Positions 1 through 5,672 of a stretch of DNA of 6,810 nucleotides are shown here, piece by piece. Below the pieces are notes generated by a model. The model was given only the letters and a program-made list of their open reading frames with translations. It was not told the origin of the DNA and made no database searches. A program made the translations under genes and the position numbers. Within the stretch, counting starts at the first letter, position 1. Every line of letters starts with the position of its first letter. The DNA is from Thermoplasmata archaeon (GTDB taxonomy: Archaea; Thermoplasmatota; Thermoplasmata; Thermoplasmatales; Thermoplasmataceae): contig JAJZYV010000099.1 in assembly GCA_021797955.1 (NCBI GenBank), positions 1-6,810 on the forward strand, in the 5' to 3' direction.

Positions 1-1
1 G

Positions 2-271
2 TATTTCAGGTATCTTGATTCAATATCTCATAGAAAAGGCATTGGGCCCGGCAGATATCCAGTAAAAGAATCAAAAGTGTTCAAGAAACTTTTGGATGAT
101 GTTTCAGCCAATGCTGAATTTAAGGGATTGTCAGAAAATCTTGTAATTGTTTCCCTATCAGTTTCAAAGGGCAGAATGATTAAAAAATTTACTCCAAAGG
201 CATATGGCAGAGCTGGCGCATTTTTCAAGGATCTGGTAAATCTTGAAGTTGTAGTTGTGGAGGAAGAGTGA
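2..271 (+). CDS. rpl22: 50S ribosomal protein L22 (uL22), 5' end missing
   Basis: Large-subunit protein that binds 23S rRNA and lines the peptide exit tunnel. The open frame enters from the left edge and gives 89 residues up to the TGA at 269-271. It reads through the archaeal L22 block with [13 protein letters not shown] (fragment residues 10-22), then a helix with SANAEFKGL and the family's C-terminal hairpin, with KAYGRAG near the end and a final strand EVVVVEEE. Roughly the first 60 residues lie outside the window, judged against the usual archaeal length of about 150. A GTG at 77 is in frame but falls inside the conserved domain, so it is not the start. The next gene, rps3, follows within a few bases, which is the standard archaeal order. 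Confidence 0.93.
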   Translation, partial: YFRYLDSISHRKGIGPGRYPVKESKVFKKLLDDVSANAEFKGLSENLVIVSLSVSKGRMIKKFTPKAYGRAGAFFKDLVNLEVVVVEEE

Positions 272-276
272 TTGCG

Positions 277-939
277 ATGAAGGAGAAAAAATTTGTAAGT
301 GATAATATAAAGAAACTGCTCGTAACTGAATACCTGAGAAGTGAAAATGATAATGCGGGATTTGGAGGCATGGAAATGAAAAGAACTCCATTTGGAACAA
401 ATATTACACTTCATGTAAACAGGCCAGGTCTAGTAATAGGGCGTCACGGAGTTAAAATAAAGGAAATGACAGAAATCCTTGAGAAGAAATATGGACTTGA
501 ATCTCCACAGATAGAGGTAAAGGAAGTGGAAAATCCCGATCTAAATCCACAGATAATATCAAAGAAGATAGCACTATCTCTTGAAAAAGGATGGAACTAC
601 AGAAAAGCTGGAAATACTACATTAAGGCGCATAATGGATCAACATGCTAGAGGTGTATTAATAAGAATAGGGGGCAAAATATCCGGTGAAAGAGCAAGAA
701 CACAGAAGTTCATGTTTGGAGAAATAAAATATTCCGGAGAACCTGCAAGATCTGGTGTTGAGGGCGGATTTTCAACAGCAATGCTTAAAACAGGCGTAAT
801 TGGCATATATGTAAAGCTTCTTAGAACAGACTATGAATTGCCAGATGAGATACATATAAATAGCGATGTAAGAGTTGTAAACACTGAAAATACAAAGGAA
901 AAAGAGGAGGTGGACGATAATGGCGGAGTTAAAAACTAA
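277..939 (+). CDS. rps3: 30S ribosomal protein S3 (uS3)
   Basis: Small-subunit head protein at the mRNA entry tunnel, 220 residues from the ATG at 277. It has an N-terminal KH type II domain with [12 protein letters not shown] (residues 49-60, GRHG loop at 55-58) and the C-terminal S3 domain with [10 protein letters not shown] (136-145) and [10 protein letters not shown] (151-160). It ends in a short acidic tail of about 15 residues. A GTG at 268 is also in frame and would overlap the L22 stop; GGAGG at 259-263 is 4 nt from it and 13 nt from the ATG. I prefer the ATG because MKEKKF looks like the family N-terminus and GAGTGA (266-271) could serve as the 3' part of a Shine-Dalgarno site 5 nt upstream. 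The 3' end overlaps rpl29 by 20 nt. Confidence 0.95.
   Translation: MKEKKFVSDNIKKLLVTEYLRSENDNAGFGGMEMKRTPFGTNITLHVNRPGLVIGRHGVKIKEMTEILEKKYGLESPQIEVKEVENPDLNPQIISKKIALSLEKGWNYRKAGNTTLRRIMDQHARGVLIRIGGKISGERARTQKFMFGEIKYSGEPARSGVEGGFSTAMLKTGVIGIYVKLLRTDYELPDEIHINSDVRVVNTENTKEKEEVDDNGGVKN
904..912 (+). promoter_or_regulatory. Ribosome binding site of rpl29
   Basis: GAGGAGGTG lies inside the last codons of rps3 and ends 7 nt before the rpl29 ATG at 920. It matches almost the whole GGAGGTGA Shine-Dalgarno consensus, complementary to the 16S 3' end, so it fixes the rpl29 start even though that start overlaps rps3 by 20 nt. Confidence 0.8.
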
Positions 940-1120
940 AGACCTCAGAAATATGAATAATGAAGAATTAAATCAAAAATTAAAATCATTAAAGGAATCC
1001 TTGCTAAGGGAAAGGGCGTCTGTGGCCATGGGTGGTGCACCTGCAAGCCCTGGTAAGATGAGATCCGTAAGACGCCAAATTGCTAGAATATTAACAATAA
1101 TGGAGGAAAAAAAGGAATGA
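920..1120 (+). CDS. rpl29: 50S ribosomal protein L29 (uL29)
   Basis: A 66-residue, two-helix protein of the large subunit that sits near the exit-tunnel opening; in archaea this region forms part of the docking surface for the signal recognition particle (family knowledge). The first helix carries [20 protein letters not shown] (residues 9-28). The second has the archaeal signature [20 protein letters not shown] (38-57). Length is normal for the family. The gene overlaps rps3 by 20 nt at its start and the downstream aIF1 gene by 4 nt (ATGA), so translation of the three genes is probably coupled. Confidence 0.95.
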   Translation: MAELKTKDLRNMNNEELNQKLKSLKESLLRERASVAMGGAPASPGKMRSVRRQIARILTIMEEKKE

Positions 1121-1416
1121 AAGATAAAGATTTTACTGGTATGCCCAAAGAATTACAACCCTGGGAAGGATTCAACAGGAACAACGAAGTGGTTAAGGTA
1201 AGTGTCGATAAAAGAAGATATGGTAAGATGGTAACAATAATTGATGGTATAGATCCAAAATCTGAGAATATAAATGAAATTGCAAAAATATTAAAGAAAA
1301 AAGCTGCTTCAGGGGGAACTGTTAAGGATGGTAGGTCCATAGAACTTCAGGGCGATCACAGAGACGCAATGAAAAAGGAATTAGAATCGATGGGATTCAA
1401 GGTGCAATTGGTATGA
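1117..1416 (+). CDS. Translation initiation factor aIF1 (SUI1 family)
   Basis: Homologue of eukaryotic eIF1, which binds the small subunit near the P site and monitors start-codon selection. The 99-residue product carries the SUI1 fold: DKRRYGKMVTIIDGID (residues 31-46), SGGTVKDG (65-72) and ELQGDHRDAMKKELESMGF (76-94). These are the parts that contact 18S/16S rRNA and the P site in the family. Many archaeal aIF1 proteins begin with a four-cysteine knuckle of the form CxxCGLPKELCxCE. Here the aligned stretch is FTGMPKELQPWEG (6-18), with the shape kept but no cysteine, and there is no cysteine elsewhere in the protein. Its place between rpl29 and rnp1 is typical for archaea. It overlaps both neighbours by 4 nt (ATGA). 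GGAGG at 1102-1106 is the likely ribosome binding site. Confidence 0.93.
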   Translation: MKDKDFTGMPKELQPWEGFNRNNEVVKVSVDKRRYGKMVTIIDGIDPKSENINEIAKILKKKAASGGTVKDGRSIELQGDHRDAMKKELESMGFKVQLV

Positions 1417-1730
1417 ATAATGAGTTCTATCTTCAGGAATTTATAGGCAATAATGTCATAATAAAGGATTCTCCAAATCCCAATAATGTAAATATTAAAG
1501 GCAAAATTGTTGATGAAACCCGAAATATGATCACAATTTACAGCAAGGGAAAGATATGTAAAATTCCCAAGGAAAAAACAATATTTACAATTGAGTTTGG
1601 CAATGAGATGCATAATATTAATGGTGATTTTATTAGGATAAGACCCGAAGAAAGAACAAAAGAGAAAAGAAAAATATATAAAAAAATAAGGAGATATGAT
1701 AAAAATGAAAAGTATAGGCTTGGATATTAA
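1413..1730 (+). CDS. rnp1: Ribonuclease P protein component 1 (Rnp1 / Rpp29 / Pop4)
   Basis: Protein subunit of archaeal RNase P, which with the catalytic RNA and other Rpp subunits removes the 5' leader of pre-tRNAs. In characterised archaea this subunit pairs with Rpp21 (family knowledge). The 105-residue product shows the Sm-like barrel pattern of the p29 family: FIGNNVIIKDSPNP (10-23), GKIVDETRNMITI (30-42) with the DET motif, KIPKEKTIFTIEF (50-62), then GDFIRIRPEER (71-81) and a basic C-terminal tail. Length fits the compact archaeal form. AAGGTG at 1399-1404 lies 8 nt before the ATG. The gene overlaps aIF1 by 4 nt and its tail codons overlap the start of rps17 by 26 nt, more than any other junction in the window. 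Confidence 0.93.
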   Translation: MNNEFYLQEFIGNNVIIKDSPNPNNVNIKGKIVDETRNMITIYSKGKICKIPKEKTIFTIEFGNEMHNINGDFIRIRPEERTKEKRKIYKKIRRYDKNEKYRLGY

Positions 1731-2025
1731 ACCCCCAAAAAATGAATGCAATGATATTAATTGTCCATTTCATGGAAATCTTAATGTTAGAGGACAGATG
1801 ATAACAGGAGATGTTGTATCTACAAAAATGAATAAAAGTGTGGTTATAAAAAAGGAAACAAAGGAATTTATCAAGAAATATGAGAGATATGCAACTAAAT
1901 TTTCCAAATACCATGCACATCTGCCCGACTGTATAAGTGTAAATGTGGGAGATCGGGTCAGAATTGCAGAATGCAGGAAATTGGCCAAAACTATTAGTTT
2001 TGTCGTTGTTGAGAAGGTGGAATAA
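1705..2025 (+). CDS. rps17: 30S ribosomal protein S17 (uS17)
   Basis: Primary 16S rRNA-binding protein of the small-subunit body. The 106-residue product has the archaeal N-terminus IGLDIKPPKNECNDINCPFH (residues 4-23), with the C-x4-CPFHG pattern, followed by the OB-fold core GDVVSTKMNKSVVIKKETK and the closing block VGDRVRIAECRKLAKTISFV. The start is ambiguous: ATG at 1696 and ATG at 1705 are in frame. AAGGAGAT (1688-1695) runs directly into the first and leaves 11 nt after GGAG to the second. I chose 1705 because MKSIGLDIKPP matches the usual beginning of archaeal S17. The coding region overlaps the end of rnp1, and its TAA abuts the rpl14 ATG with no gap. Confidence 0.94.
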   Translation: MKSIGLDIKPPKNECNDINCPFHGNLNVRGQMITGDVVSTKMNKSVVIKKETKEFIKKYERYATKFSKYHAHLPDCISVNVGDRVRIAECRKLAKTISFVVVEKVE

Positions 2026-2424
2026 ATGAAGGGGATTTCTGGAAATGAGTCACGTGGGTTACCTCTGGGGGCAATAATTACATGTGCAGATAATACGGGA
2101 GCAAAAATAGTGAGTTTAATTGGAGTTAAGGCTCTTCATACTGTCGCAAGAAGAATTCCCGCAGCAGGAATAGGCGATTTATTGATCGCCAGTGTCAGGC
2201 GTGGAACTCCTGAAATGAGAGCAAAGGTAGTATATGCTGTAGTGGTCAGGCAAAAAAGACCATTTCGCAGAGCTGATGGCAATGTAATCCAGTTTGAAGA
2301 TAATGCTGTTGTGCTTGTTACACCTGAAGGTGAAGTCAGAGGATCTGAAATAAAAGGTCCTGTTGCAAGAGAGGCTGCGGAAAGATGGCCGAGAATAGCC
2401 GCAATAGCATCAACTATTGTGTGA
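2026..2424 (+). CDS. rpl14: 50S ribosomal protein L14 (uL14)
   Basis: Large-subunit interface protein that contacts 23S rRNA and L19e and forms an intersubunit bridge. The 132-residue product shows the L14 beta-barrel signature: GAIITCADNTGAKIVSLIGV (residues 16-35), then IGDLLIASVRRGTPEMRAKV (49-68), VVVRQKRPFRRADGNVIQFE (72-91) and the archaeal C-terminal block KGPVAREAAERWPRIAAIAS. Length is standard. AAGGTGG at 2014-2020, inside the end of rps17, is placed 5 nt before the ATG. The ATG follows directly on the rps17 stop, so reinitiation is likely. Confidence 0.96.
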   Translation: MKGISGNESRGLPLGAIITCADNTGAKIVSLIGVKALHTVARRIPAAGIGDLLIASVRRGTPEMRAKVVYAVVVRQKRPFRRADGNVIQFEDNAVVLVTPEGEVRGSEIKGPVAREAAERWPRIAAIASTIV

Positions 2425-2434
2425 GGTAATTAAA

Positions 2435-2923
2435 ATGATGAATAATAAAATTAACATATCCCTTAACAAGGAATTACGAAAGAAATATGGTATCAGAAAC
2501 TTTCCTGTGGTGAAAGGTGATGTTGTAACCATAAATTCAGGATCAAGAAAGGGAGAGGGAGGAAAGGTTATTGGCGTAAACCATAAAAATAAAAAAATAT
2601 CGATAGAAGGCATAACAATTGCAAAAGCTGATGGAAAACAGGTAGAATATTACGTTGATCATAGCAATCTTGTTATAACAAAACTTGATCTATCCCGACC
2701 TGGTAGGGAAAATAAATTAAGAGAAATAACTGCAAGGAAGAATCTCCCACCACCTGTGGTTGAAAGAGAGGAAGACCAGGGTTCAGTTGGAGAATATATA
2801 GAAGAGTCGATAGAAAATCAGGACGAACCTGAAGAAACTACCGAAAATTCAGATGAAGAGAAAATAGAAAATTCATCTGAGAATAACTCAAATGATGAAA
2901 AAGGTGATGATATTGAAGACTAA
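2435..2923 (+). CDS. rpl24: 50S ribosomal protein L24 (uL24) with long acidic C-terminal tail
   Basis: Early-assembly protein that binds domain I of 23S rRNA close to the exit-tunnel rim. Of the 162 residues, about 1-109 are ordinary archaeal L24: LRKKYGIRNFPVVKGDVVTI (14-33), the KOW motif at about 24-50, EGITIAKADGKQVEYYVDHS (58-77) and ITKLDLSRPGREN (81-93). Residues 110-162 are a low-complexity tail with 24 Asp/Glu against 3 Lys/Arg, and with many Asn and Ser. This makes the protein about 40 residues longer than archaeal homologues I know. GAGGT at 2423-2427 supports ATG 2435 (7 nt) or ATG 2438 (10 nt); the in-frame TTG at 2417 lies upstream of that site and is unlikely. The 3' end lies 4 to 7 nt before the preferred rps4e starts. 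Confidence 0.94.
   Translation: MMNNKINISLNKELRKKYGIRNFPVVKGDVVTINSGSRKGEGGKVIGVNHKNKKISIEGITIAKADGKQVEYYVDHSNLVITKLDLSRPGRENKLREITARKNLPPPVVEREEDQGSVGEYIEESIENQDEPEETTENSDEEKIENSSENNSNDEKGDDIED
2848..2881 (+). repeat. Inverted repeat within the L24 tail codons
   Basis: TTCAGATGAA at 2848-2857 is complementary to TTCATCTGAG at 2872-2881. It could form nine Watson-Crick pairs plus one closing U-G pair around a 14-nt A-rich loop. It lies inside rpl24, about 50 nt before the likely rps4e start. No T run follows, so it does not look like a terminator. A stem of this length may arise by chance in AT-rich DNA of this size. Confidence 0.4.
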
Positions 2924-2927
2924 AATA

Positions 2928-3629
2928 ATGATGGCGTCAAGCAAGCTAAAAATACCAAGAAAAACAAATTTCTGGTCAGTAACACCCACACCTGGTCCAC
3001 ACAAAAAAGAAGAATCAATACCCATTCTTATCGCTTTAAGGGATTATCTGAAACTAGGTGACAAGGAAAGAGAGATTACAAGAATATTAAATAATGGGGA
3101 TGTAAAAATAGATGGAAAAATAATAAAAGATAGAAGATTTCCTGTTGGTTTTATGGATGTTATTTCGATAAAATCCATTGATAATACATTTATAGTTTTA
3201 TATGACAATAAGGGCAAGCTTATAATATCTGCAAATCCAGAAGAGAATAATGATGTAAAACTTTTACGCATAAAAAGTAAATCTATAATAGAAAAAGGAA
3301 AAATACAGCTTGGATTCCATAATGGGCATTCAATGATAACTGACCGTAAAGACCTTAAGAATGATGACACCTTACTTATTAAATTGCCAAATATGGAAAT
3401 ACAGGACGTATTGAAAATGGTACCCGGGAACAAGGCATTTATAATTGGAGGATCTCATGTAGGAGAGGTAGGCACAATAAAATCTATTGATATTAATAAA
3501 TCATCAGGTAAAAATACGGTTTCATTCAATGAAGGTTTCTCCACAGTTAAAAATTATGTTTTTGTTATTGGAAATTCTAAATACAGCTTTAAAATTCCTG
3601 AAAAAGAGGTGAAAGTATATGATGAGTGA
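2928..3629 (+). CDS. rps4e: 30S ribosomal protein S4e (eS4)
   Basis: Archaeal/eukaryal-only small-subunit protein of the body. Counting from the second ATG (2931; 232 residues), the order is: KTNFWSVTPTPGPHKKEESI (11-30), an S4-type RNA-binding domain with LRDYLKLGDKEREITRILNN (36-55) and RRFPVGFMDVISI (68-80), the central domain to about 165, and a KOW module with GNKAFIIGGSHVGEVGTIKS (166-185). Length agrees with the family. The start is uncertain. ATGs at 2928 and 2931 give the normal N-terminus, but no strong Shine-Dalgarno site lies at the usual distance: AAGGTGATG at 2901-2909 is too far. In-frame ATGs at 2892, 2895 and 2907 would add 7 to 12 residues overlapping rpl24. The 3' end overlaps rpl5 by 11 nt. 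Confidence 0.93.
   Translation: MMASSKLKIPRKTNFWSVTPTPGPHKKEESIPILIALRDYLKLGDKEREITRILNNGDVKIDGKIIKDRRFPVGFMDVISIKSIDNTFIVLYDNKGKLIISANPEENNDVKLLRIKSKSIIEKGKIQLGFHNGHSMITDRKDLKNDDTLLIKLPNMEIQDVLKMVPGNKAFIIGGSHVGEVGTIKSIDINKSSGKNTVSFNEGFSTVKNYVFVIGNSKYSFKIPEKEVKVYDE
3606..3612 (+). promoter_or_regulatory. Ribosome binding site of rpl5
   Basis: GAGGTGA lies within the last codons of rps4e, 6 nt before ATG 3619 and 9 nt before ATG 3622. Both spacings fit the range seen elsewhere in the window, so the site supports an rpl5 start here but does not decide between the two adjacent ATGs. Confidence 0.7.
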
Positions 3630-4149
3630 AAAAACTGGCAATCCAATGACTAAACTTGTAATAGATAAAGTGATGATAAATATTGGCGTTGGTGCTGCTG
3701 GTGAAAGATTGACAAAAGCCTCAAAAGTTATAGAGTTATTGACACATCACAAACCAGTAATTACAAAATCAGAAAAGACCATCAGAGACTTCAATATTAG
3801 AAAAGGGCTCAGTGTTGGTGTCAAAGTTACGCTGAGAAAGGACGATGCATATAAATTTCTCAAAGAGGCATTTTATGCAAAGGATTACAAAATTCCCATA
3901 TATTCATTTGATAAACAGGGAAATGCATATTTTGGCATAACTGATTATACAGATTTTAAAGGCATGAAGTATGATCCAGATATAGGCATATTTGGCATGG
4001 ATATAGCAATAGTGCTTAAAAGATCTGGAGGATATAGACTTTCAAAAAGAAGAATCAGCAAGAAAGGCATTCCTAATAAAATTAGAGTTACTAAAGATGA
4101 ATCGGTTAAATTTCTTGAAGAGAATTTTGGAGCTAAAATTATAGGGTGA
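3619..4149 (+). CDS. rpl5: 50S ribosomal protein L5 (uL5)
   Basis: Component of the 5S RNP in the central protuberance, binding 5S rRNA together with L18. The 176-residue product shows [20 protein letters not shown] (residues 12-31), [20 protein letters not shown] (39-58), [14 protein letters not shown] (60-73) and the conserved [19 protein letters not shown] region (97-115). These are followed by [20 protein letters not shown] (119-138) and a C-terminal helix ending NFGAKIIG. All are typical archaeal L5 blocks and length is normal. ATG at 3619 and 3622 are both possible starts. The gene begins inside rps4e (11-nt overlap) and ends 4 nt before rps14. Its 5S-RNP partner L18 lies further down the same cluster. 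Confidence 0.96.
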   Translation: MMSEKTGNPMTKLVIDKVMINIGVGAAGERLTKASKVIELLTHHKPVITKSEKTIRDFNIRKGLSVGVKVTLRKDDAYKFLKEAFYAKDYKIPIYSFDKQGNAYFGITDYTDFKGMKYDPDIGIFGMDIAIVLKRSGGYRLSKRRISKKGIPNKIRVTKDESVKFLEENFGAKIIG

Positions 4150-4153
4150 TGAT

Positions 4154-4315
4154 ATGGGGCAGATTAAATTACAGCCAAAAAAGAATTTCGGACACAATCA
4201 AGGATGCGTTCGTTGTGGAAGAAAACGCGGGATAGTAAGAAGATATGGGATAAATATGTGCAGGCAATGTTTCAGGGAAACCGCTGAGAAGATCGGTTTC
4301 AGAAAATATAGTTGA
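4154..4315 (+). CDS. rps14: 30S ribosomal protein S14 (uS14), zinc-binding form
   Basis: Short protein of the small-subunit head that contacts 16S rRNA and S3. The frame from ATG 4154 gives 53 residues ending at TGA 4313-4315. It carries two CxxC pairs, GCVRCGRK (Cys18 and Cys21) and MCRQCFRE (Cys36 and Cys39), which form the zinc site of the C+ class of S14. It ends in the near-universal archaeal GFRKYS. Length is normal (about 50-56). GGGTGAT at 4144-4150, overlapping the rpl5 stop, is the probable ribosome binding site, only 4 nt from the ATG. It lies between rpl5 and rps8, the expected position, and is easily missed by length-filtered gene callers. Confidence 0.95.
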   Translation: MGQIKLQPKKNFGHNQGCVRCGRKRGIVRRYGINMCRQCFRETAEKIGFRKYS

Positions 4316-4327
4316 GATGATGTTTAA

Positions 4328-4717
4328 ATGAAAAGTGATCCTTTAAATGATGTAATAAACACAATAAAAATGGCTTCGAAGATTGGAAGGAATGAAGTGA
4401 GTATTTCACCCGCATCCATAGTGATAGGAAGAGTTTTAAAAGTTATGCAGGATTATAACTATATAAAAAGCTTTGAAGTTATTGATGAAGAACGTGGTGG
4501 AAAATTTAAAGTTACATTGAGTGATACCATAAATAACTGTGGTGTAATAAAGCCAAGATTGTCAGTAAAAAAGACAAATATAGAAAAATATGAATCAAGA
4601 TACTTGCCAGCTCAGGATTTTGGGATAATCATACTCACAACAACAAAGGGCATTATGAGCCATCTGGAAGCCAGAAAGTACGGAATAGGTGGCAAGTTAA
4701 TGGCTTATGTATATTAA
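4328..4717 (+). CDS. rps8: 30S ribosomal protein S8 (uS8)
   Basis: Primary 16S rRNA-binding protein of the platform; in bacteria it also represses its own operon, which is not shown for this archaeon. The 129-residue product has the N-terminal helix DPLNDVINTIKMASKIGRNE (residues 4-23), the SPASIVIGRVLKVMQDYNYI segment (27-46), and an archaeal-type middle with RLSVKKTNIEKYESRYLPAQ (77-96). It ends in the RNA-binding C-terminus TTTKGIMSHLEARKYGIGGK (104-123) and AYVY. Length is standard for archaea. The Shine-Dalgarno candidate GAGATGAT (4314-4321) is imperfect but 6 nt from the ATG. Gaps of 12 nt separate it from both neighbours, the largest in the window. Confidence 0.95.
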   Translation: MKSDPLNDVINTIKMASKIGRNEVSISPASIVIGRVLKVMQDYNYIKSFEVIDEERGGKFKVTLSDTINNCGVIKPRLSVKKTNIEKYESRYLPAQDFGIIILTTTKGIMSHLEARKYGIGGKLMAYVY

Positions 4718-4729
4718 GGGTGCATATAA

Positions 4730-5278
4730 ATGATAAAATGGGAAGAAAAAACAAGACTGGAAATACCAAACGGCATCCAGGTTTCGCTGGAAGGGACAAT
4801 TGTTAAAGTTAAGGGGAAGCTTGGTGAAGTATCAAGAAATTTCAGAGATAAATACGTAAAGGTAGAAAAAATAGATAATTATCTTGTTATATCAGCAAGC
4901 AAAGCAAATAAATTTATAAATGGTATCGTTGGAACATGGCATTCTGAATCAAAATCAATGTTTACTGGTGTAACTGAAGGCTATAAATATGAAATGAAAA
5001 TAGATTTTACGCATTTCCCCATGAGGGTTTCTGTCAGGGGAAATTCATTATACATTGAAAATTTTCTGGGAAGTAAGGCCCCAAGAGTGGCAAAAATTTT
5101 AAACAATTGCAAAGTTTCTGTTAAAGGCGATCGTGTTTCAATAGAAGGTATTGATAAAAGAGATATGGGAGATACTGCAGCAAACATTGAAAAAGCCACT
5201 TATATAAGGCATTTTGATTCCAGAGTATTTCAGGATGGAATTTATCTTTTAAAGGGGGTGAATCCAGATGAGTTATAA
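4730..5278 (+). CDS. rpl6: 50S ribosomal protein L6 (uL6)
   Basis: Large-subunit protein near the sarcin-ricin loop and the factor-binding site. The 182-residue product consists of two related L6 domains. The first runs to about residue 80 with LEGTIVKVKGKLGEVSRNF (20-38) and NGIVGTWHSESKSMFTGVTE (64-83). The second includes YKYEMKIDFTHFPMRVSVRG (85-104) and the archaeal C-terminus DMGDTAANIEKATYIRHFDS (145-164), then RVFQDGIYLL. Length matches archaeal L6. GGGTG at 4718-4722 lies 7 nt before the ATG. The last 11 nt overlap rpl32e. Confidence 0.96.
   Translation: MIKWEEKTRLEIPNGIQVSLEGTIVKVKGKLGEVSRNFRDKYVKVEKIDNYLVISASKANKFINGIVGTWHSESKSMFTGVTEGYKYEMKIDFTHFPMRVSVRGNSLYIENFLGSKAPRVAKILNNCKVSVKGDRVSIEGIDKRDMGDTAANIEKATYIRHFDSRVFQDGIYLLKGVNPDEL
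5254..5261 (+). promoter_or_regulatory. Ribosome binding site of rpl32e
   Basis: GGGGGTGA lies 6 nt before ATG 5268, within the end of rpl6. It matches the GGAGGTGA consensus at seven of eight positions and fixes the rpl32e start, which overlaps the rpl6 stop codon. Confidence 0.75.
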
Positions 5279-5672
5279 GCCAATGCTTACAAAAGAACAA
5301 AAGAAATTATTAAAAAAGAAAAATGAAGTCAATAGAAGAAGAGTAGAATTCCATCGCCAGGAATGGTTCAGATACAAAAAATTTGATGATTCATGGAGAC
5401 GACCAAGAGGAAAGCATTCAAAGCTTGCAAACCATCTTGGATACAGGCCTCCCGTAGTAAATCCCGGATACAGGACACCAAAAAAAGTAAGAGGGCTACA
5501 TCCTTCTGGGTTCAAGGAAGTCCTTGTTCACAATGTTGCAGAATTACAAAAGCTAAATCCTGATATAGAAGGTGCAAGAATTGCTTCAGCAGTGGGATAT
5601 AAAAAGAGGATAGATATAGAAGAAGAGGCTGAAAATCTTGGCATACATGTGTTCAATAAGGTGGTAAAATGA
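5268..5672 (+). CDS. rpl32e: 50S ribosomal protein L32e (eL32)
   Basis: Large-subunit protein found in archaea and eukaryotes but not bacteria, placed on the solvent side of 23S rRNA. The 134-residue product begins with a basic helix (LTKEQKKLLKKKNEVNRRRV, residues 7-26). The family core follows: FHRQEWFRYKKFDDSWRRPR (28-47), VNPGYRTPKKVRGLHPSGFK (64-83), EVLVHNVAEL (84-93), and ARIASAVGYKKRIDIEEEAE (103-122) with a final GIHVFNKV. The frame is complete and length is normal for archaea. It overlaps rpl6 by 11 nt and rpl19e by 4 nt (ATGA). Confidence 0.96.
   Translation: MSYKPMLTKEQKKLLKKKNEVNRRRVEFHRQEWFRYKKFDDSWRRPRGKHSKLANHLGYRPPVVNPGYRTPKKVRGLHPSGFKEVLVHNVAELQKLNPDIEGARIASAVGYKKRIDIEEEAENLGIHVFNKVVK

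Noticed and set aside
77..271. Separate 64-codon gene starting at GTG 77
   Set aside because: The same frame is open upstream to the window edge and reads as continuous L22, including [13 protein letters not shown] before the GTG, so it is only the C-terminal part of rpl22.
2417..2434. Upstream TTG start for rpl24 adding six residues
   Set aside because: The TTG lies upstream of the GAGGT binding site at 2423-2427, and the extra residues do not resemble the L24 N-terminus.
3044..3433. Open frame of 129 codons on the - strand opposite rps4e
   Set aside because: It is antisense to a clearly conserved gene, has low-complexity Ser/Phe/Ile-rich content and no recognisable family motif. Other - strand frames in the window are rejected for the same reason.
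4316..4327. TTTAAA-like AT-rich stretch before rps8 as a possible TATA box
   Set aside because: An archaeal TATA box lies about 25 nt upstream of the transcription start; here the ATG follows immediately and the bases upstream are rps14 codons. AT-rich spacers are expected in this genome.
4718..4729. CATATAAA before rpl6 as a promoter element
   Set aside because: It directly adjoins the start codon and follows a Shine-Dalgarno sequence, so it is the spacer of the ribosome binding site.
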